Shown here piece by piece: positions 17,396 through 26,593 of a DNA stretch of 64,000 bases (its first letter is position 1; every line of letters starts with the position of its first letter). The notes beneath the pieces were generated by a model. It had not been told where the DNA came from. It was given only the letters and a program-made list of their open reading frames with translations, and did not search any database. The stretch is taken from the NCBI RefSeq assembly GCF_029080175.1, contig NZ_JARFJC010000018.1; one strand, written 5' to 3'. This DNA comes from Luteipulveratus flavus (lineage in GTDB: Bacteria; Actinomycetota; Actinomycetes; Actinomycetales; Dermatophilaceae). The translations under genes and the position numbers were made by a program.

Positions 17396-19480
17396 GTGTC
17401 TGACGCGCCCGACGAGACGCCCGAGTCCACCCCCGCCGGCGACGCCGACACCCCACAGATCCCCTCGAGCGCAGCGACCGGTCCGACGGCGTACGACGCC
17501 GACGCCATCACGGTCCTCGAGGGCCTGGAGGCGGTCCGCAAGCGGCCGGGCATGTACATCGGCTCGACCGGCGCCCGCGGCCTGCACCACCTGGTGCAGG
17601 AGATCGTGGACAACGCCGTCGACGAGGCCATGGCCGGCTACGGCGAGTCCATCGAGGTCACGCTCCTCGCCGACGGCGGCGTCCGGGTCGTCGACCACGC
17701 CCGTGGGATCCCGGTGGGCATCAACAAGTCGTACGGCATCTCCACGGTCGAGCTGGTCCTGACCCAGCTGCACGCCGGCGGCAAGTTCGGCGGCGGCGGG
17801 TACAAGGTGTCCGGCGGCCTGCACGGTGTCGGCTCCTCCGTCGTCAACGCCCTGTCGACCCGTCTGATCGCCGAGGTCCGCGTCGACGGCGAGATCCACC
17901 GGATGGAGTTCGAGCACGGCAACCGCGTCGCGCCCCTGGAGGTGGTCGGCCGGACCGAGTCGCCCGACGACACCGGGACCACGATCACCTTCTGGGCCAA
18001 CGACGAGATCTTCGAGACCACCGACTACGACTTCGACACCCTGCGGGCGCGCTTCCAGCAGATGGCGTTCCTCAACAAGGGCCTGTCGATCACGCTCACC
18101 GACGAGCGTCCGCACGAGGTGGAGGCCGGCGAGGTCGAGGAGGCCGACGCCGAGGGCCACGAGGTCGACACCAAGCCGCGGACGATCACCTACCGCTACG
18201 ACGACGGGCTGATCGACTACGTCAAGCACCTGAACGCGTCCAAGCGCAGCGAGCCGGTCCACGAGGACGTCATCGCCTTCGAGGCCGAGGACACCGGGCG
18301 GCTGCTGTCGGTCGAGATCGCGATGCAGTGGACGACCGCGTTCAGCGAGTCCGTGCACACCTACGCCAACGCGATCAACACCCACGAGGGCGGTACGCAC
18401 GAGGAGGGCTTCCGGACGGCGCTCACCTCGCTGATCAACGCCTTCGCCCGCCAGCAGAAGCTCCTGAAGGACAAGGACGACAACCTCACCGGCGAGGACA
18501 TCCGAGAGGGCCTGACCGCCGTCGTGTCCGTCAAGATCGGCGAGCCGCAGTTCGAGGGCCAGACCAAGACCAAGCTGGGCAACTCCAACGTGCGCGGGTT
18601 CGTCGCCTCCGCCGTCCGGGACGAGCTCGGCCACTGGCTGGAGGCGCACCCCAACGAGGGTCGCTCGATCGTCCGCAAGGCGACCCAGGCGGCCGCGGCC
18701 CGGATGGCGGCCCGCAAGGCGCGCGAGGCGACCCGCCGCAAGGGCCTGCTGGAGACCGGCGGTCTGCCCGGCAAGCTCAAGGACTGCCAGTCCAACGACC
18801 CGACGATCTCCGAGGTGTTCATCGTCGAGGGCGACTCGGCCGGTGGCTCCGCGGTGCAGGGACGCAACCCGCACAACCAGGCCATCCTGCCGATCCGCGG
18901 CAAGATCCTGAACGTCGAGAAGGCGCGCATCGACAAGGTGCTCGCCAACAACGAGGTCCAGGCGCTGATCTCCGGCTTCGGCACGGGCATCGGCGAGGAC
19001 TTCGACATCACCAAGGCGCGCTACCACAAGATCGTGCTGATGGCCGACGCCGACGTCGACGGCATGCACATCCGCACGCTGCTGCTGACGCTGCTGTTCC
19101 GGTTCATGCGCCCGCTCATCGAGGCCGGATACGTCTACCTGGCGCAGCCGCCGCTGTACCGCCTGAAGTGGTCGAACCACGAGCACGAGTTCGCCTTCTC
19201 CGACCGGGAGCGTGACGCGCTGATGAGGGAGGGGCAGTCCAAGGGCTGGCGCCTGCCGAAGGACAACGCGGTCCAGCGCTACAAGGGCCTGGGCGAGATG
19301 AACTACGAGGAGCTGTGGGAGACCACGATGGACCCGGACCACCGGGTGCTGCTCCAGGTCACGCTCGACGACGCGGCCGCCGCGGACGAGATCTTCTCGA
19401 TCCTGATGGGCGAGGACGTCGAGTCCCGCCGCGGGTTCATCCAGAAGAACGCCAAGGACGTGCGGTTCCTTGACATCTGA
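17396..19480 (+). CDS. gyrB: DNA gyrase subunit B
   Basis: GyrB is the ATPase half of gyrase, which introduces negative supercoils. GTG 17396 has AAGGAG 5 nt before it and gives 694 residues. The GHKL domain begins at AITVLEGLEAVRKRPGMYIGS with EIVDNAVDEAMAG. The next nucleotide-binding motif reads DHARGIP rather than the usual DNGRGIP. GGLHGVGSSVVNALS, the TOPRIM EGDSAGGSA and DADVDG, and QRYKGLGEMN follow. A short acidic insert (VEAGEVEEADAEGHEVD) sits before the transducer domain. gyrA begins 45 nt later. Confidence 0.97.
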   Translation: MSDAPDETPESTPAGDADTPQIPSSAATGPTAYDADAITVLEGLEAVRKRPGMYIGSTGARGLHHLVQEIVDNAVDEAMAGYGESIEVTLLADGGVRVVDHARGIPVGINKSYGISTVELVLTQLHAGGKFGGGGYKVSGGLHGVGSSVVNALSTRLIAEVRVDGEIHRMEFEHGNRVAPLEVVGRTESPDDTGTTITFWANDEIFETTDYDFDTLRARFQQMAFLNKGLSITLTDERPHEVEAGEVEEADAEGHEVDTKPRTITYRYDDGLIDYVKHLNASKRSEPVHEDVIAFEAEDTGRLLSVEIAMQWTTAFSESVHTYANAINTHEGGTHEEGFRTALTSLINAFARQQKLLKDKDDNLTGEDIREGLTAVVSVKIGEPQFEGQTKTKLGNSNVRGFVASAVRDELGHWLEAHPNEGRSIVRKATQAAAARMAARKAREATRRKGLLETGGLPGKLKDCQSNDPTISEVFIVEGDSAGGSAVQGRNPHNQAILPIRGKILNVEKARIDKVLANNEVQALISGFGTGIGEDFDITKARYHKIVLMADADVDGMHIRTLLLTLLFRFMRPLIEAGYVYLAQPPLYRLKWSNHEHEFAFSDRERDALMREGQSKGWRLPKDNAVQRYKGLGEMNYEELWETTMDPDHRVLLQVTLDDAAAADEIFSILMGEDVESRRGFIQKNAKDVRFLDI

Positions 19481-19525
19481 CACCCGCTGCCGCGTACGAA
19501 TCTGCTTGAACGAGAAGGACTTCCG

Positions 19526-22147
19526 ATGACTGACGACATGCCACCCACTGACGGAGACGGCCCGGTCGTCGACGAGAACGGCGTCGTCGTCGGCAACCGG
19601 GTCGACCCGATCGACCTGAACACCGAGATGCAGCGCAGCTACATCGACTACGCGATGGCCGTCATCGTGAGCCGGGCGCTGCCCGACGTGCGCGACGGCC
19701 TCAAGCCCGTGCACCGCCGCATCGTGTACGCGATGTACGACGGCGGCTACCGGCCCGACCGCGGCTACAACAAGTGCAGCCGGGTCGTCGGCGACGTGAT
19801 GGGTCAGTACCACCCGCACGGCGACACCGCGATCTACGACGCGATGGTGCGGCTGGTGCAGCCGTGGTCGATGCGCTACCCGCTCATCGACGGGCAGGGC
19901 AACTTCGGCAGCCCGGGCAACGACGGTGCGGCCGCGCCGCGGTACACCGAGTGCCGGATGGCGCCGCTGGCCCTGGAGCTGGTGCGCGACATCGAGAAGG
20001 ACACCGTCGACTTCGAGCCGAACTACGACGGCAAGACGATGCAGCCGTCGGTGCTGCCGGCCCGCTTCCCGAACCTGCTGGTGAACGGCTCGGCCGGTAT
20101 CGCGGTCGGCATGGCGACGCAGATCCCGCCGCACAACCTGCGCGAGGTGGCGGCGACGGCGCAGTGGTTCCTGGACCACCCGGACGTCACCCGGGAGGAG
20201 CTGCTGGAGAAGGCGATCGAGATGATCCCCGGCCCGGACTTCCCGACCGGGGCGTTGATCATGGGCCACAAGGGCATCGAGCAGGCGTACCGCACCGGTC
20301 GCGGCTCGATCACCATGCGGGCGGTCGTCGAGGTCGAGGAGATCCAGGGTCGTACCTGCCTGGTCGTCTCCGAGCTGCCGTACCAGGTCAACCCGGACAC
20401 CCTCGCGGAGAAGATCGCCCTGCTGGTCAAGGAGGGCCGGGTCGCCGGCATCGCCGACCTGCGCGACGAGACCTCCGGGCGTACGGGTCAGCGGCTCGTC
20501 GTCGTCCTCAAGCGGGACGCGGTGGCCAAGGTCGTCCTGAACAACCTCTACAAGCACACCCAGCTGCAGCAGACGTTCGGCGCGAACATGCTGGCGCTGG
20601 TCGACGGCGTCCCGCGCACCCTGCCGATCTCGGCGTTCATCCGCTACTGGGTGGAGCACCAGATCGACGTCATCGTGCGGCGGACGACGTACCTGCTGAA
20701 CAAGTACGAGTCCGAGATCCACATCCTGCGCGGGTACCTCAAGGCGCTGGACATGCTGGACGAGGTCATCGCCCTGATCCGCCGCTCCCCCAGCGCCGAG
20801 GAGGCGCGCGGCGGGCTGATGGAGCTGCTCGGCGTCGACGAGATCCAGGCGCGCGCGATCCTGGACCTGCAGCTGCGCCGCCTCGCGGCCCTGGAGCGGC
20901 AGAAGATCATCGACGACCACGACGAGTACGAGCGCCTGATCGAGGACTGCAAGGACATCCTCGCCAAGCCCGAGCGGCAGCGGCAGATCGTCAAGGACGA
21001 GCTGGCCGCGATCACGGACAAGTACGGCGACGCCCGGCGGACCCGGATCGTCCCGTTCGACGGCGACATGAACATGGAGGACCTGATCCCGCAGGAGCAG
21101 GTCGTCGTCACGATCACCCGGGGCGGGTACGCCAAGCGCGTGAAGACCTCGGAGTACCGCTCGCAGCGGCGCGGCGGCAAGGGCGTTCGCGGTGCCCAGC
21201 TGCGCGGCGATGACGTGGTCGAGCACTTCTTCACCAGCTCCACCCACAACTGGCTGCTCTTCTTCACCAACCTCGGCCGGGTCTACCGGATCAAGGCGTA
21301 CGAGCTGCCGGAGAGCTCGCGCGACGCCAAGGGCCAGCACGTCGCGAACATGCTGGCGTTCCAGCCGGGTGAGCGCATCGCTCAGGTGCGGTCGCTGAAC
21401 AGCTACGACCAGGCGCCGTACCTCCTGCTCGCGACCCGCAGGGGTCTGGTCAAGAAGAGCCGACTGGTCGAGTACGACTCGACCCGCTCGGGCGGTCTGA
21501 TCGCGGTCAACCTGCGCGACGGCGACGAGCTGGTCGGCGCTTCCCTGGCGAGCTCGTCCGATGACGTGCTGCTGGTGTCGCGCAAGGGCCAGTCGGTGCG
21601 CTTCCACGCCTCGGACGAGACGCTGCGGCCGATGGGCCGGGCGACCTCCGGTGTGACCGGGATGAAGTTCCGGGCCGGGGACGAGCTGCTGTCGATGAAC
21701 GTGGTCCATGAGGACGAGGACCCCGACGTCTTCGTGGTGTTCGAGAACGGCCTGGCGAAGCGGACCAAGTCCTCGGACTACCCGGTCAAGGGCCGCGCGA
21801 CGCTCGGCGTGAAGGTCGCCCAGCTGTCCGACCGAGGCGGCGACCTGGTCGGCGCCCTCACCGTCGGCGAGGACGACGAGGTCATGGTCGTCATGGAGAA
21901 GGGCAAGATCGTCCGATCCCGTGTGGACGAGGTCCGGCGTACCGGTCGGTCCACGATGGGCGTGCAGTTCGCGACTCCCGGCTCGGGCGACGCGATCGTC
22001 GCGGTCGCCCGCAACACCGAGCGCGAGGTCGAGGAAGAGGTCGACGATGGCGTACCGTCGGAGCCGACAACGACCTCGGACGTGCCTCCGACGCCGGTGG
22101 AGCCGGAGGCCGCTGAGGGGTCCAGCGAGTCAGGAGACGATGAGTGA
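19526..22147 (+). CDS. gyrA: DNA gyrase subunit A
   Basis: GyrA carries the DNA breakage-rejoining and wrapping functions. The 873-residue protein has MQRSYIDYAMAVIVSRALPDVRDG, the quinolone-pocket region QYHPHGDTAIYDAMV (Thr at the E. coli Ser83 position and Asp at 87, an ordinary susceptible-type pattern), the catalytic Tyr in PRYTECRM, and a C-terminal pinwheel with the GyrA box QRRGGKG near residue 550. The end is a ~35-residue acidic tail. AAGGA precedes ATG 19526. It overlaps the next gene as GTGA. Confidence 0.97.
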   Translation: MTDDMPPTDGDGPVVDENGVVVGNRVDPIDLNTEMQRSYIDYAMAVIVSRALPDVRDGLKPVHRRIVYAMYDGGYRPDRGYNKCSRVVGDVMGQYHPHGDTAIYDAMVRLVQPWSMRYPLIDGQGNFGSPGNDGAAAPRYTECRMAPLALELVRDIEKDTVDFEPNYDGKTMQPSVLPARFPNLLVNGSAGIAVGMATQIPPHNLREVAATAQWFLDHPDVTREELLEKAIEMIPGPDFPTGALIMGHKGIEQAYRTGRGSITMRAVVEVEEIQGRTCLVVSELPYQVNPDTLAEKIALLVKEGRVAGIADLRDETSGRTGQRLVVVLKRDAVAKVVLNNLYKHTQLQQTFGANMLALVDGVPRTLPISAFIRYWVEHQIDVIVRRTTYLLNKYESEIHILRGYLKALDMLDEVIALIRRSPSAEEARGGLMELLGVDEIQARAILDLQLRRLAALERQKIIDDHDEYERLIEDCKDILAKPERQRQIVKDELAAITDKYGDARRTRIVPFDGDMNMEDLIPQEQVVVTITRGGYAKRVKTSEYRSQRRGGKGVRGAQLRGDDVVEHFFTSSTHNWLLFFTNLGRVYRIKAYELPESSRDAKGQHVANMLAFQPGERIAQVRSLNSYDQAPYLLLATRRGLVKKSRLVEYDSTRSGGLIAVNLRDGDELVGASLASSSDDVLLVSRKGQSVRFHASDETLRPMGRATSGVTGMKFRAGDELLSMNVVHEDEDPDVFVVFENGLAKRTKSSDYPVKGRATLGVKVAQLSDRGGDLVGALTVGEDDEVMVVMEKGKIVRSRVDEVRRTGRSTMGVQFATPGSGDAIVAVARNTEREVEEEVDDGVPSEPTTTSDVPPTPVEPEAAEGSSESGDDE

Positions 22148-22893
22148 GCCCGTCAGAAGGCACGGAAGCAGCCACGGCTGCCAAGGCTGACGCGTCGGCG
22201 GCCCGTCGGCCCGACTCACCGGAGTCCTCCGCAGCAGCGGATGCGCCCGCGGCGGCTTCGACGCCCCAGGCCACGGCGACGCCGCCGTCCGCTCCGGCTC
22301 CGGCACCCGCGGCGGTTCCCACGCCGGCGGCGGCTCCGACGGCTCCTGGGGCTCCGGCCCAGAACGGCACACCGCCCAAGGGTGCCGTGCAGGGCGCGCC
22401 CCGTCCCGCCGGCACGGGCAACGGTCCGCGGCCGCAGGCCCCGGGCAAGGGTGCGCGGCAGCAGGCTCCCCTGCCGACCCAGCCGAGCCGTCCCTCCGCG
22501 GGTGCGCGACCGCCCCGCCCGGGCCGCGCCACCCCGCGACGGGTTCGTCTCACCATGTCCCGGGTCGACCCGTGGTCGGTCATGAAGATCGCGTTCCTGC
22601 TGTCCGTGGGCGCCGCGATCGCCGGTGTGGTGATGGTCGCGGTCATGTGGACCGTGCTGTCGGGGATGGGTGTCTTCTCCGACATCCAGGACCTGCTCCG
22701 GTCGCTGGACAAGGAGGGCTCGACCTTCAACCTGATGGACTACATCGGGTTCGGCCGGATGATCTCCCTGTCCGTGGTGATCGGCGTGATCGACATCGTC
22801 CTGCTGACGGCGATCGCCACGCTCGGTGCGTTCCTCTACAACATCTGCGCGTCGCTGGTGGGTGGCATCCAGCTCACCCTGTCCGACGAGTAG
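22144..22893 (+). CDS. DUF3566 membrane protein
   Basis: A 249-residue protein with ~130 residues of Ala/Pro-rich disordered N-terminus, a short basic stretch, then the DUF3566 domain. This has two membrane segments (VMKIAFLLSVGAAIAGVVMVAVMW and the VVIGVIDIVLLTAIATLGAFLYN region) and ends LVGGIQLTLSDE. DUF3566 genes follow gyrA in most actinomycetes; the role is unproven. The GTG overlaps the gyrA stop (22144-22147), so it is translationally coupled to gyrase. Confidence 0.9.
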   Translation: MSPSEGTEAATAAKADASAARRPDSPESSAAADAPAAASTPQATATPPSAPAPAPAAVPTPAAAPTAPGAPAQNGTPPKGAVQGAPRPAGTGNGPRPQAPGKGARQQAPLPTQPSRPSAGARPPRPGRATPRRVRLTMSRVDPWSVMKIAFLLSVGAAIAGVVMVAVMWTVLSGMGVFSDIQDLLRSLDKEGSTFNLMDYIGFGRMISLSVVIGVIDIVLLTAIATLGAFLYNICASLVGGIQLTLSDE

Positions 22894-22910
22894 CCAGCAG
22901 CAGCCGTACG

Positions 22911-22944
22911 ACGGCCCGGTGACCTCCAGTGGTCACCGGGCCGT
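22911..22944 (+). terminator. terminator of the gyrB-gyrA-DUF3566 unit
   Basis: A perfect 14-bp stem (22911-22924 with 22931-22944) and a 6-nt loop, 18 nt after the stop. Confidence 0.85.
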
Positions 22945-22984
22945 TCGCCTGTCCGAGCACGCCGCGCGGCAGCGCCGCCGTCGT

Positions 22985-22990
22985 TAGGTT
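22985..22990 (+). promoter_or_regulatory. -10 element for a leaderless transcript
   Basis: TAGGTT followed by 7 nt and then ATG 22998. This spacing places the transcription start on or next to the start codon. No Shine-Dalgarno site is seen. Confidence 0.55.
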
Positions 22991-22997
22991 GGTGGCC

Positions 22998-23915
22998 ATG
23001 TCGGAGCAGAGCGCTTCCTCCCACCTCGCGGTCGAGGTCGCCAGCCAGCCGGACCTGTGGGCCGACGCCGCGGCCAGGGCTCCTGGGCTCGCCGACCGCC
23101 TGCCACCGCGCGGCGCCCGGCTGGCCGTCGTCGGCTGCGGGACCTCGTGGTTCGTCGCGCAGGCGTACGCCGCCCAGCGCGAGGAGCGCGGTCACGGCGA
23201 GACCGACGCCTTCACCGCCACCGAGCTGCCCCTCGACCGCCCGTACGACGCGGTGCTGCACATCTCGCGGTCCGGCACTACGACCGAGGTCATCGCGGTG
23301 GCGGAGGCGCTGCGCGGGCGGACGCCGACGTACGCCGTCGTCGCGACCCCCGAGACTCCCCTCCTGGACCTCGTCGACCACGCCGTCGTCCTGCCGGACA
23401 TGGACGAGCGGTCCGTCGTCCAGACCCGGTTCGCAACCTCCGTGCTGGCGCTGCTGCGCGCCTCCGTCGGCGACGACCTCCGGCCGGCGATCGAGCAGGC
23501 CCGGGCGGTCCTCGCCGAGGACGAGTCCACGGCGGTCGCTCCCCTGGTGGGCTTGGAGCAGATCACCTTCCTCGGCACCGGGTGGACCATCGGGCCGGCC
23601 CACGAGGCGGCGCTGAAGCTGCGGGAGTCGACTCAGTCCTGGACCGAGTCGTACTCGGCGATGGAGTACCGGCACGGCCCGATCAGCATCGCGACCACCG
23701 GACGCGCGGTCTGGGTGCTCGGGGACGCCCCGGCCGGTCTCGCCGCCGACGTCGCGGCCACCGGTGCCCGGCTGGAGCACCGCCCGGTCGACGCGCTCGC
23801 CGAGCTGGTCCGCGTCCACCGCCTGTGCCTGGCGCGGGCAGCCGCGCTGGGGCTGGACCCCGACCGGCCGCGCCACCTGACCCGGTCGGTGATCCTGGAC
23901 GCCACCGGTGGCTGA
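22998..23915 (+). CDS. SIS-domain sugar-phosphate isomerase/deaminase (AgaS/GlmS-C-like)
   Basis: A 305-residue double-SIS protein like the isomerase half of GlmS and like AgaS. SIS motifs: VVGCGTSWFVAQA (about residue 33), HISRSGTTTEVI, FLGTGWTIGPAHEAALKLREST and SAMEYRHGPISI. Such enzymes convert amino-sugar phosphates to keto-sugar phosphates with release of ammonia, or isomerise sugar phosphates; there is no glutaminase domain. It heads a four-gene run (SIS, ROK, PfkB, aldolase) with overlaps, suggesting galactosamine-6-phosphate deamination toward tagatose-6-phosphate. Substrate is inferred. The ATG at 22998 is likely leaderless. Confidence 0.87.
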   Translation: MSEQSASSHLAVEVASQPDLWADAAARAPGLADRLPPRGARLAVVGCGTSWFVAQAYAAQREERGHGETDAFTATELPLDRPYDAVLHISRSGTTTEVIAVAEALRGRTPTYAVVATPETPLLDLVDHAVVLPDMDERSVVQTRFATSVLALLRASVGDDLRPAIEQARAVLAEDESTAVAPLVGLEQITFLGTGWTIGPAHEAALKLRESTQSWTESYSAMEYRHGPISIATTGRAVWVLGDAPAGLAADVAATGARLEHRPVDALAELVRVHRLCLARAAALGLDPDRPRHLTRSVILDATGG

Positions 23916-24819
23916 CGTCGGAGCGCGGCCCGTGGTCGCTGCGTTCGACGTGGGCGGGACGCGGGTCAAGGCCGCCCTGGTCGACCGCGACCTGGACGTG
24001 ATCGCGACCGTCACCGTGCCGACACCGGCCGACATCGCCGTCGATGCCGGTGCCGCCCTGCGTCCGGTGCTCGACACGCTGCGCGCGCGGGCCGCGGGCA
24101 CGACGGTCGTCGGGGCCGGCCTCGCCGTACCCGGACTCGTCGACGACGCCACCGGGACGGGCATCCTGTCGGTCAACCTCGGCTGGCGGGACCAGCCGCT
24201 GGGCGACCAGCTGACGGCGGCGTTCGGGCTGCCGTGCGTGGTCGGGCACGACGTCCGGGCCGGCCTGCTCGCTGAGCAGCGGGTCGGCGCCGCCGCGGGT
24301 GCCGCGAACGTGCTGTTCGTCCCCGTCGGGACGGGCATCGCTGCGGCGCTGATGGTCGACGGCCGGGTGCTGCGGGCCGGGGGCTGGGCAGGGGAGATCG
24401 GCCACGCCGTCGTCGACCCGGACGGCCACCCGTGCCCGTGCGGGGCACGCGGTTGCCTCGAGACCATCGCCTCGGCGTCCGCGGTGGCGCGCCGGTACGC
24501 CGAGCGCACCGGTCGCCCGGTCGACGCGGCGGATGTCGCGGCGCTCGTCCGCGACGGCGACGAGACCGCGGGCGAGGTCTGGCACGCCGCCGTCGACGCG
24601 CTGGCCGCCGTCCTGTGCACGACCCTGACCGCCACCGGGATCGACCGGGTCATCGTCGGCGGCGGGCTGGTGCTCAGCGGGGACCTGCTGCTGGTGCCGC
24701 TGCGCCGCGCGGTGGAGCAGCGCATGACGCTCGGCCGTCGTCCGCAGATCGTCGCCTCCCGGCTGCTGGACCAGGCCGGCTGTCTCGGAGCCGCCGTGCT
24801 CGCCTGGGACGCCGCATGA
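23908..24819 (+). CDS. ROK family sugar kinase
   Basis: A 303-residue cytoplasmic ROK kinase. It has the ATP-binding start AAFDVGGTRVKAALVD, FVPVGTGIAAAL, and the ROK zinc-binding signature GEIGHAVVDPDGHPCPCGARGCLE with its His and three Cys. There is no DNA-binding N-terminus, so it is a kinase and not a repressor. It probably phosphorylates the hexosamine or hexose entering this pathway. GTG 23908 overlaps the SIS gene by 8 nt; its stop overlaps the PfkB start. Confidence 0.9.
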   Translation: MADVGARPVVAAFDVGGTRVKAALVDRDLDVIATVTVPTPADIAVDAGAALRPVLDTLRARAAGTTVVGAGLAVPGLVDDATGTGILSVNLGWRDQPLGDQLTAAFGLPCVVGHDVRAGLLAEQRVGAAAGAANVLFVPVGTGIAAALMVDGRVLRAGGWAGEIGHAVVDPDGHPCPCGARGCLETIASASAVARRYAERTGRPVDAADVAALVRDGDETAGEVWHAAVDALAAVLCTTLTATGIDRVIVGGGLVLSGDLLLVPLRRAVEQRMTLGRRPQIVASRLLDQAGCLGAAVLAWDAA

Positions 24820-25727
24820 TCGTCACCGTCACCCCGAACCCGGCGCTCGACGTCACGTACACCGTCGACGCGCTCACCCCCGGCACGTCGCACCGGGTGC
24901 GACGGGTCGTGCAGCGCGCGGGCGGGAAGGGCGTCAACGTCGCCTCGGTCCTCACCCAGCTGGGCTACGCGGCGACGGCCCTCGGCCCGTGCGGCGGGAC
25001 GACCGGTGCCGAGCTGCGCCGCGACCTGCACGCCCGCGGCATCCCGACCGCGCTGACCGACGTCGAGGCACCCACCCGCCGTACGGTCACCGTCGTCGAG
25101 GCGGACTCCACCGCGACCGTCCTCAACGAGCCGGGTCGGCTGTCGGCGCACGAGTGGGACGAGGTGGTGGCGCGGGTGCGTAAGGTCCTGCGCCAGCCCG
25201 TCGAGGTGCTCGTCGCCTCGGGCAGCCTGCCGCGCGGGACGCCGGAGGACGCGTACGCCGACCTGGTCGCGGAGGCGCGCTCCGCCGGTGTGCCCTGCAT
25301 CGTCGACACGAGTGGGCCGCCGCTGCTGGCCGCGGTCGCTGCTGGTCCGGACGTGGTCAAGCCGAACCAGCACGAGCTCTCCGAGGTCACCGGCACCGAC
25401 GACCCCGTGGCCGGCGCGCGCGTGCTGCAAGGTCTCGGGGCGCGTACGGTCGTCGTCTCCCGCGGCCGGGCCGGCGTGCTCGTCGTCACGCCCGACGGTG
25501 CCTCGTACGCTGCTCGGCCGCGAGAACCGTTGCAGGGCAACCCGACCGGTGCAGGTGACGCCGCCGTGGCTGCCCTCGCCGCGGGCCTCCTCGAGCAACC
25601 GTGGCCGGACCTCGTCCGGACGGTCGTCGGCTGGTCGTCCGCCGCCGTGCTGGCACCCGTGGCGGGAATGGTCATCCGCGCCGCAGTCCATGACCTCACC
25701 GTCTCGGCCCTCGGAGGAGAGGCATGA
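24816..25727 (+). CDS. PfkB family 1-phosphofructokinase / tagatose-6-phosphate kinase-like
   Basis: A 303-residue ribokinase-fold kinase of the FruK/LacC type: ITVTPNPALDVTYTVD-like start (here IVTVTPNPALDVT), GGKGVNVASVLTQLGY, ASGSLPRGTP, KPNQHELSEVTG, and the anion-hole/catalytic NPTGAGDAAVAALAAGL with the catalytic Asp. It would make a ketose 1,6-bisphosphate for the aldolase encoded next. ATGA overlaps join it to both neighbours. Fructose-1-phosphate as substrate cannot be excluded. Confidence 0.88.
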   Translation: MIVTVTPNPALDVTYTVDALTPGTSHRVRRVVQRAGGKGVNVASVLTQLGYAATALGPCGGTTGAELRRDLHARGIPTALTDVEAPTRRTVTVVEADSTATVLNEPGRLSAHEWDEVVARVRKVLRQPVEVLVASGSLPRGTPEDAYADLVAEARSAGVPCIVDTSGPPLLAAVAAGPDVVKPNQHELSEVTGTDDPVAGARVLQGLGARTVVVSRGRAGVLVVTPDGASYAARPREPLQGNPTGAGDAAVAALAAGLLEQPWPDLVRTVVGWSSAAVLAPVAGMVIRAAVHDLTVSALGGEA

Positions 25728-26560
25728 CCCTTGCATCCCTGGACGCGGTCCTGACGCGGGCGCGCGCCGACGGTCGCGGTGTCGGGGCGTTCAACGTCAT
25801 CCAGCTCGAGCACGCCCACGGTCTCGTCGCGGCGGCCGAGCGGACCGGGCTGTCCGTCGTGCTCCAGATCAGCGAGAACGCCGTGCGCTACCACGGGTCG
25901 CTGGTCGGCATCGGCACCGCGACGCGCGCGCTGGCCGAGGCGTCGACCGCCACCTGCGTGGTGCACCTGGACCACGCGACCGACCCCGAGCTGGTGAGGC
26001 AGGCGGTCGACCTCGGGTTCACCTCGGTGATGTTCGACGGCTCGACGCTGCCGGACGCGCAGAACCGCGACCTCACCGCCGAGGTCGTGTCGCGCTGCCA
26101 CCGGGCCGGCGTCTCCGTCGAGGCCGAGCTCGGGGAGGTCGGCGGCAAGGACGGCGTCCACGCGCCCGGCGCGCGCACCGATCCGGACGACGCGGCGGCG
26201 TTCGTGGCGGACACCGGGGTGGACGCGCTCGCGGTCGCGGTGGGCTCGTCGCACGCTATGACCGAGCGCAGCGCCTCGCTCGACCTGGAGCTGATCGCCC
26301 GGCTGCGCGCCGCCGTCCCGGTGCCGCTGGTCCTGCACGGCTCGTCCGGCGTCCCCGACGCGGAGATCGTGCGCGGCCTGCGGGCCGGGCTGACCAAGAT
26401 CAACATCGCCACCCACCTGAACGCGGTCTTCACCGACGCGGTGCGGAGCGCGCTGGCGGCCGACGAGCGGCTGGTCGACACCCGCCGGTACCTCGGCCCC
26501 GGACGCGACGCGCTGCGCGACGAGGCCGCCCGGCTGCTGGAGCTGCTGGCGAGGAATTGA
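25724..26560 (+). CDS. class II fructose/tagatose-bisphosphate aldolase
   Basis: A 278-residue zinc aldolase of the GatY/KbaY/FbaA family. It shows VGAFNVIQLEHAHGLV, the first zinc His in VVHLDHATDPELV, SVMFDGSTL, VEAELGEVGGKDGV, VAVGSSHAM, PLVLHGSSGV and GLTKINIATHLN. It would cleave the bisphosphate to glyceraldehyde-3-phosphate and dihydroxyacetone phosphate. It closes the four-gene operon. Short GatY-like length and context favour tagatose- over fructose-bisphosphate, as inference. Confidence 0.9.
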   Translation: MTLASLDAVLTRARADGRGVGAFNVIQLEHAHGLVAAAERTGLSVVLQISENAVRYHGSLVGIGTATRALAEASTATCVVHLDHATDPELVRQAVDLGFTSVMFDGSTLPDAQNRDLTAEVVSRCHRAGVSVEAELGEVGGKDGVHAPGARTDPDDAAAFVADTGVDALAVAVGSSHAMTERSASLDLELIARLRAAVPVPLVLHGSSGVPDAEIVRGLRAGLTKINIATHLNAVFTDAVRSALAADERLVDTRRYLGPGRDALRDEAARLLELLARN

Positions 26561-26593
26561 ACAGCGTTCAGGAGTTGGGGCAGAATCTCCGGC

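Noticed and set aside
17318..21709. A 1463-codon open frame on the minus strand opposite gyrB and gyrA
   Set aside because: Gyrase motifs are complete on the plus strand; long antisense frames are common at ~70% GC and this one has no recognisable domain or plausible codon bias.
22836..25736. A 966-codon minus-strand frame opposite the SIS/ROK/PfkB genes
   Set aside because: Plus-strand genes carry diagnostic motifs and ATGA overlaps; the antisense frame is low complexity.
26561..26593. A biotin-operon operator or riboswitch before bioA
   Set aside because: The 33-nt gap has no BirA-like or other recognised palindrome; too short for a riboswitch.
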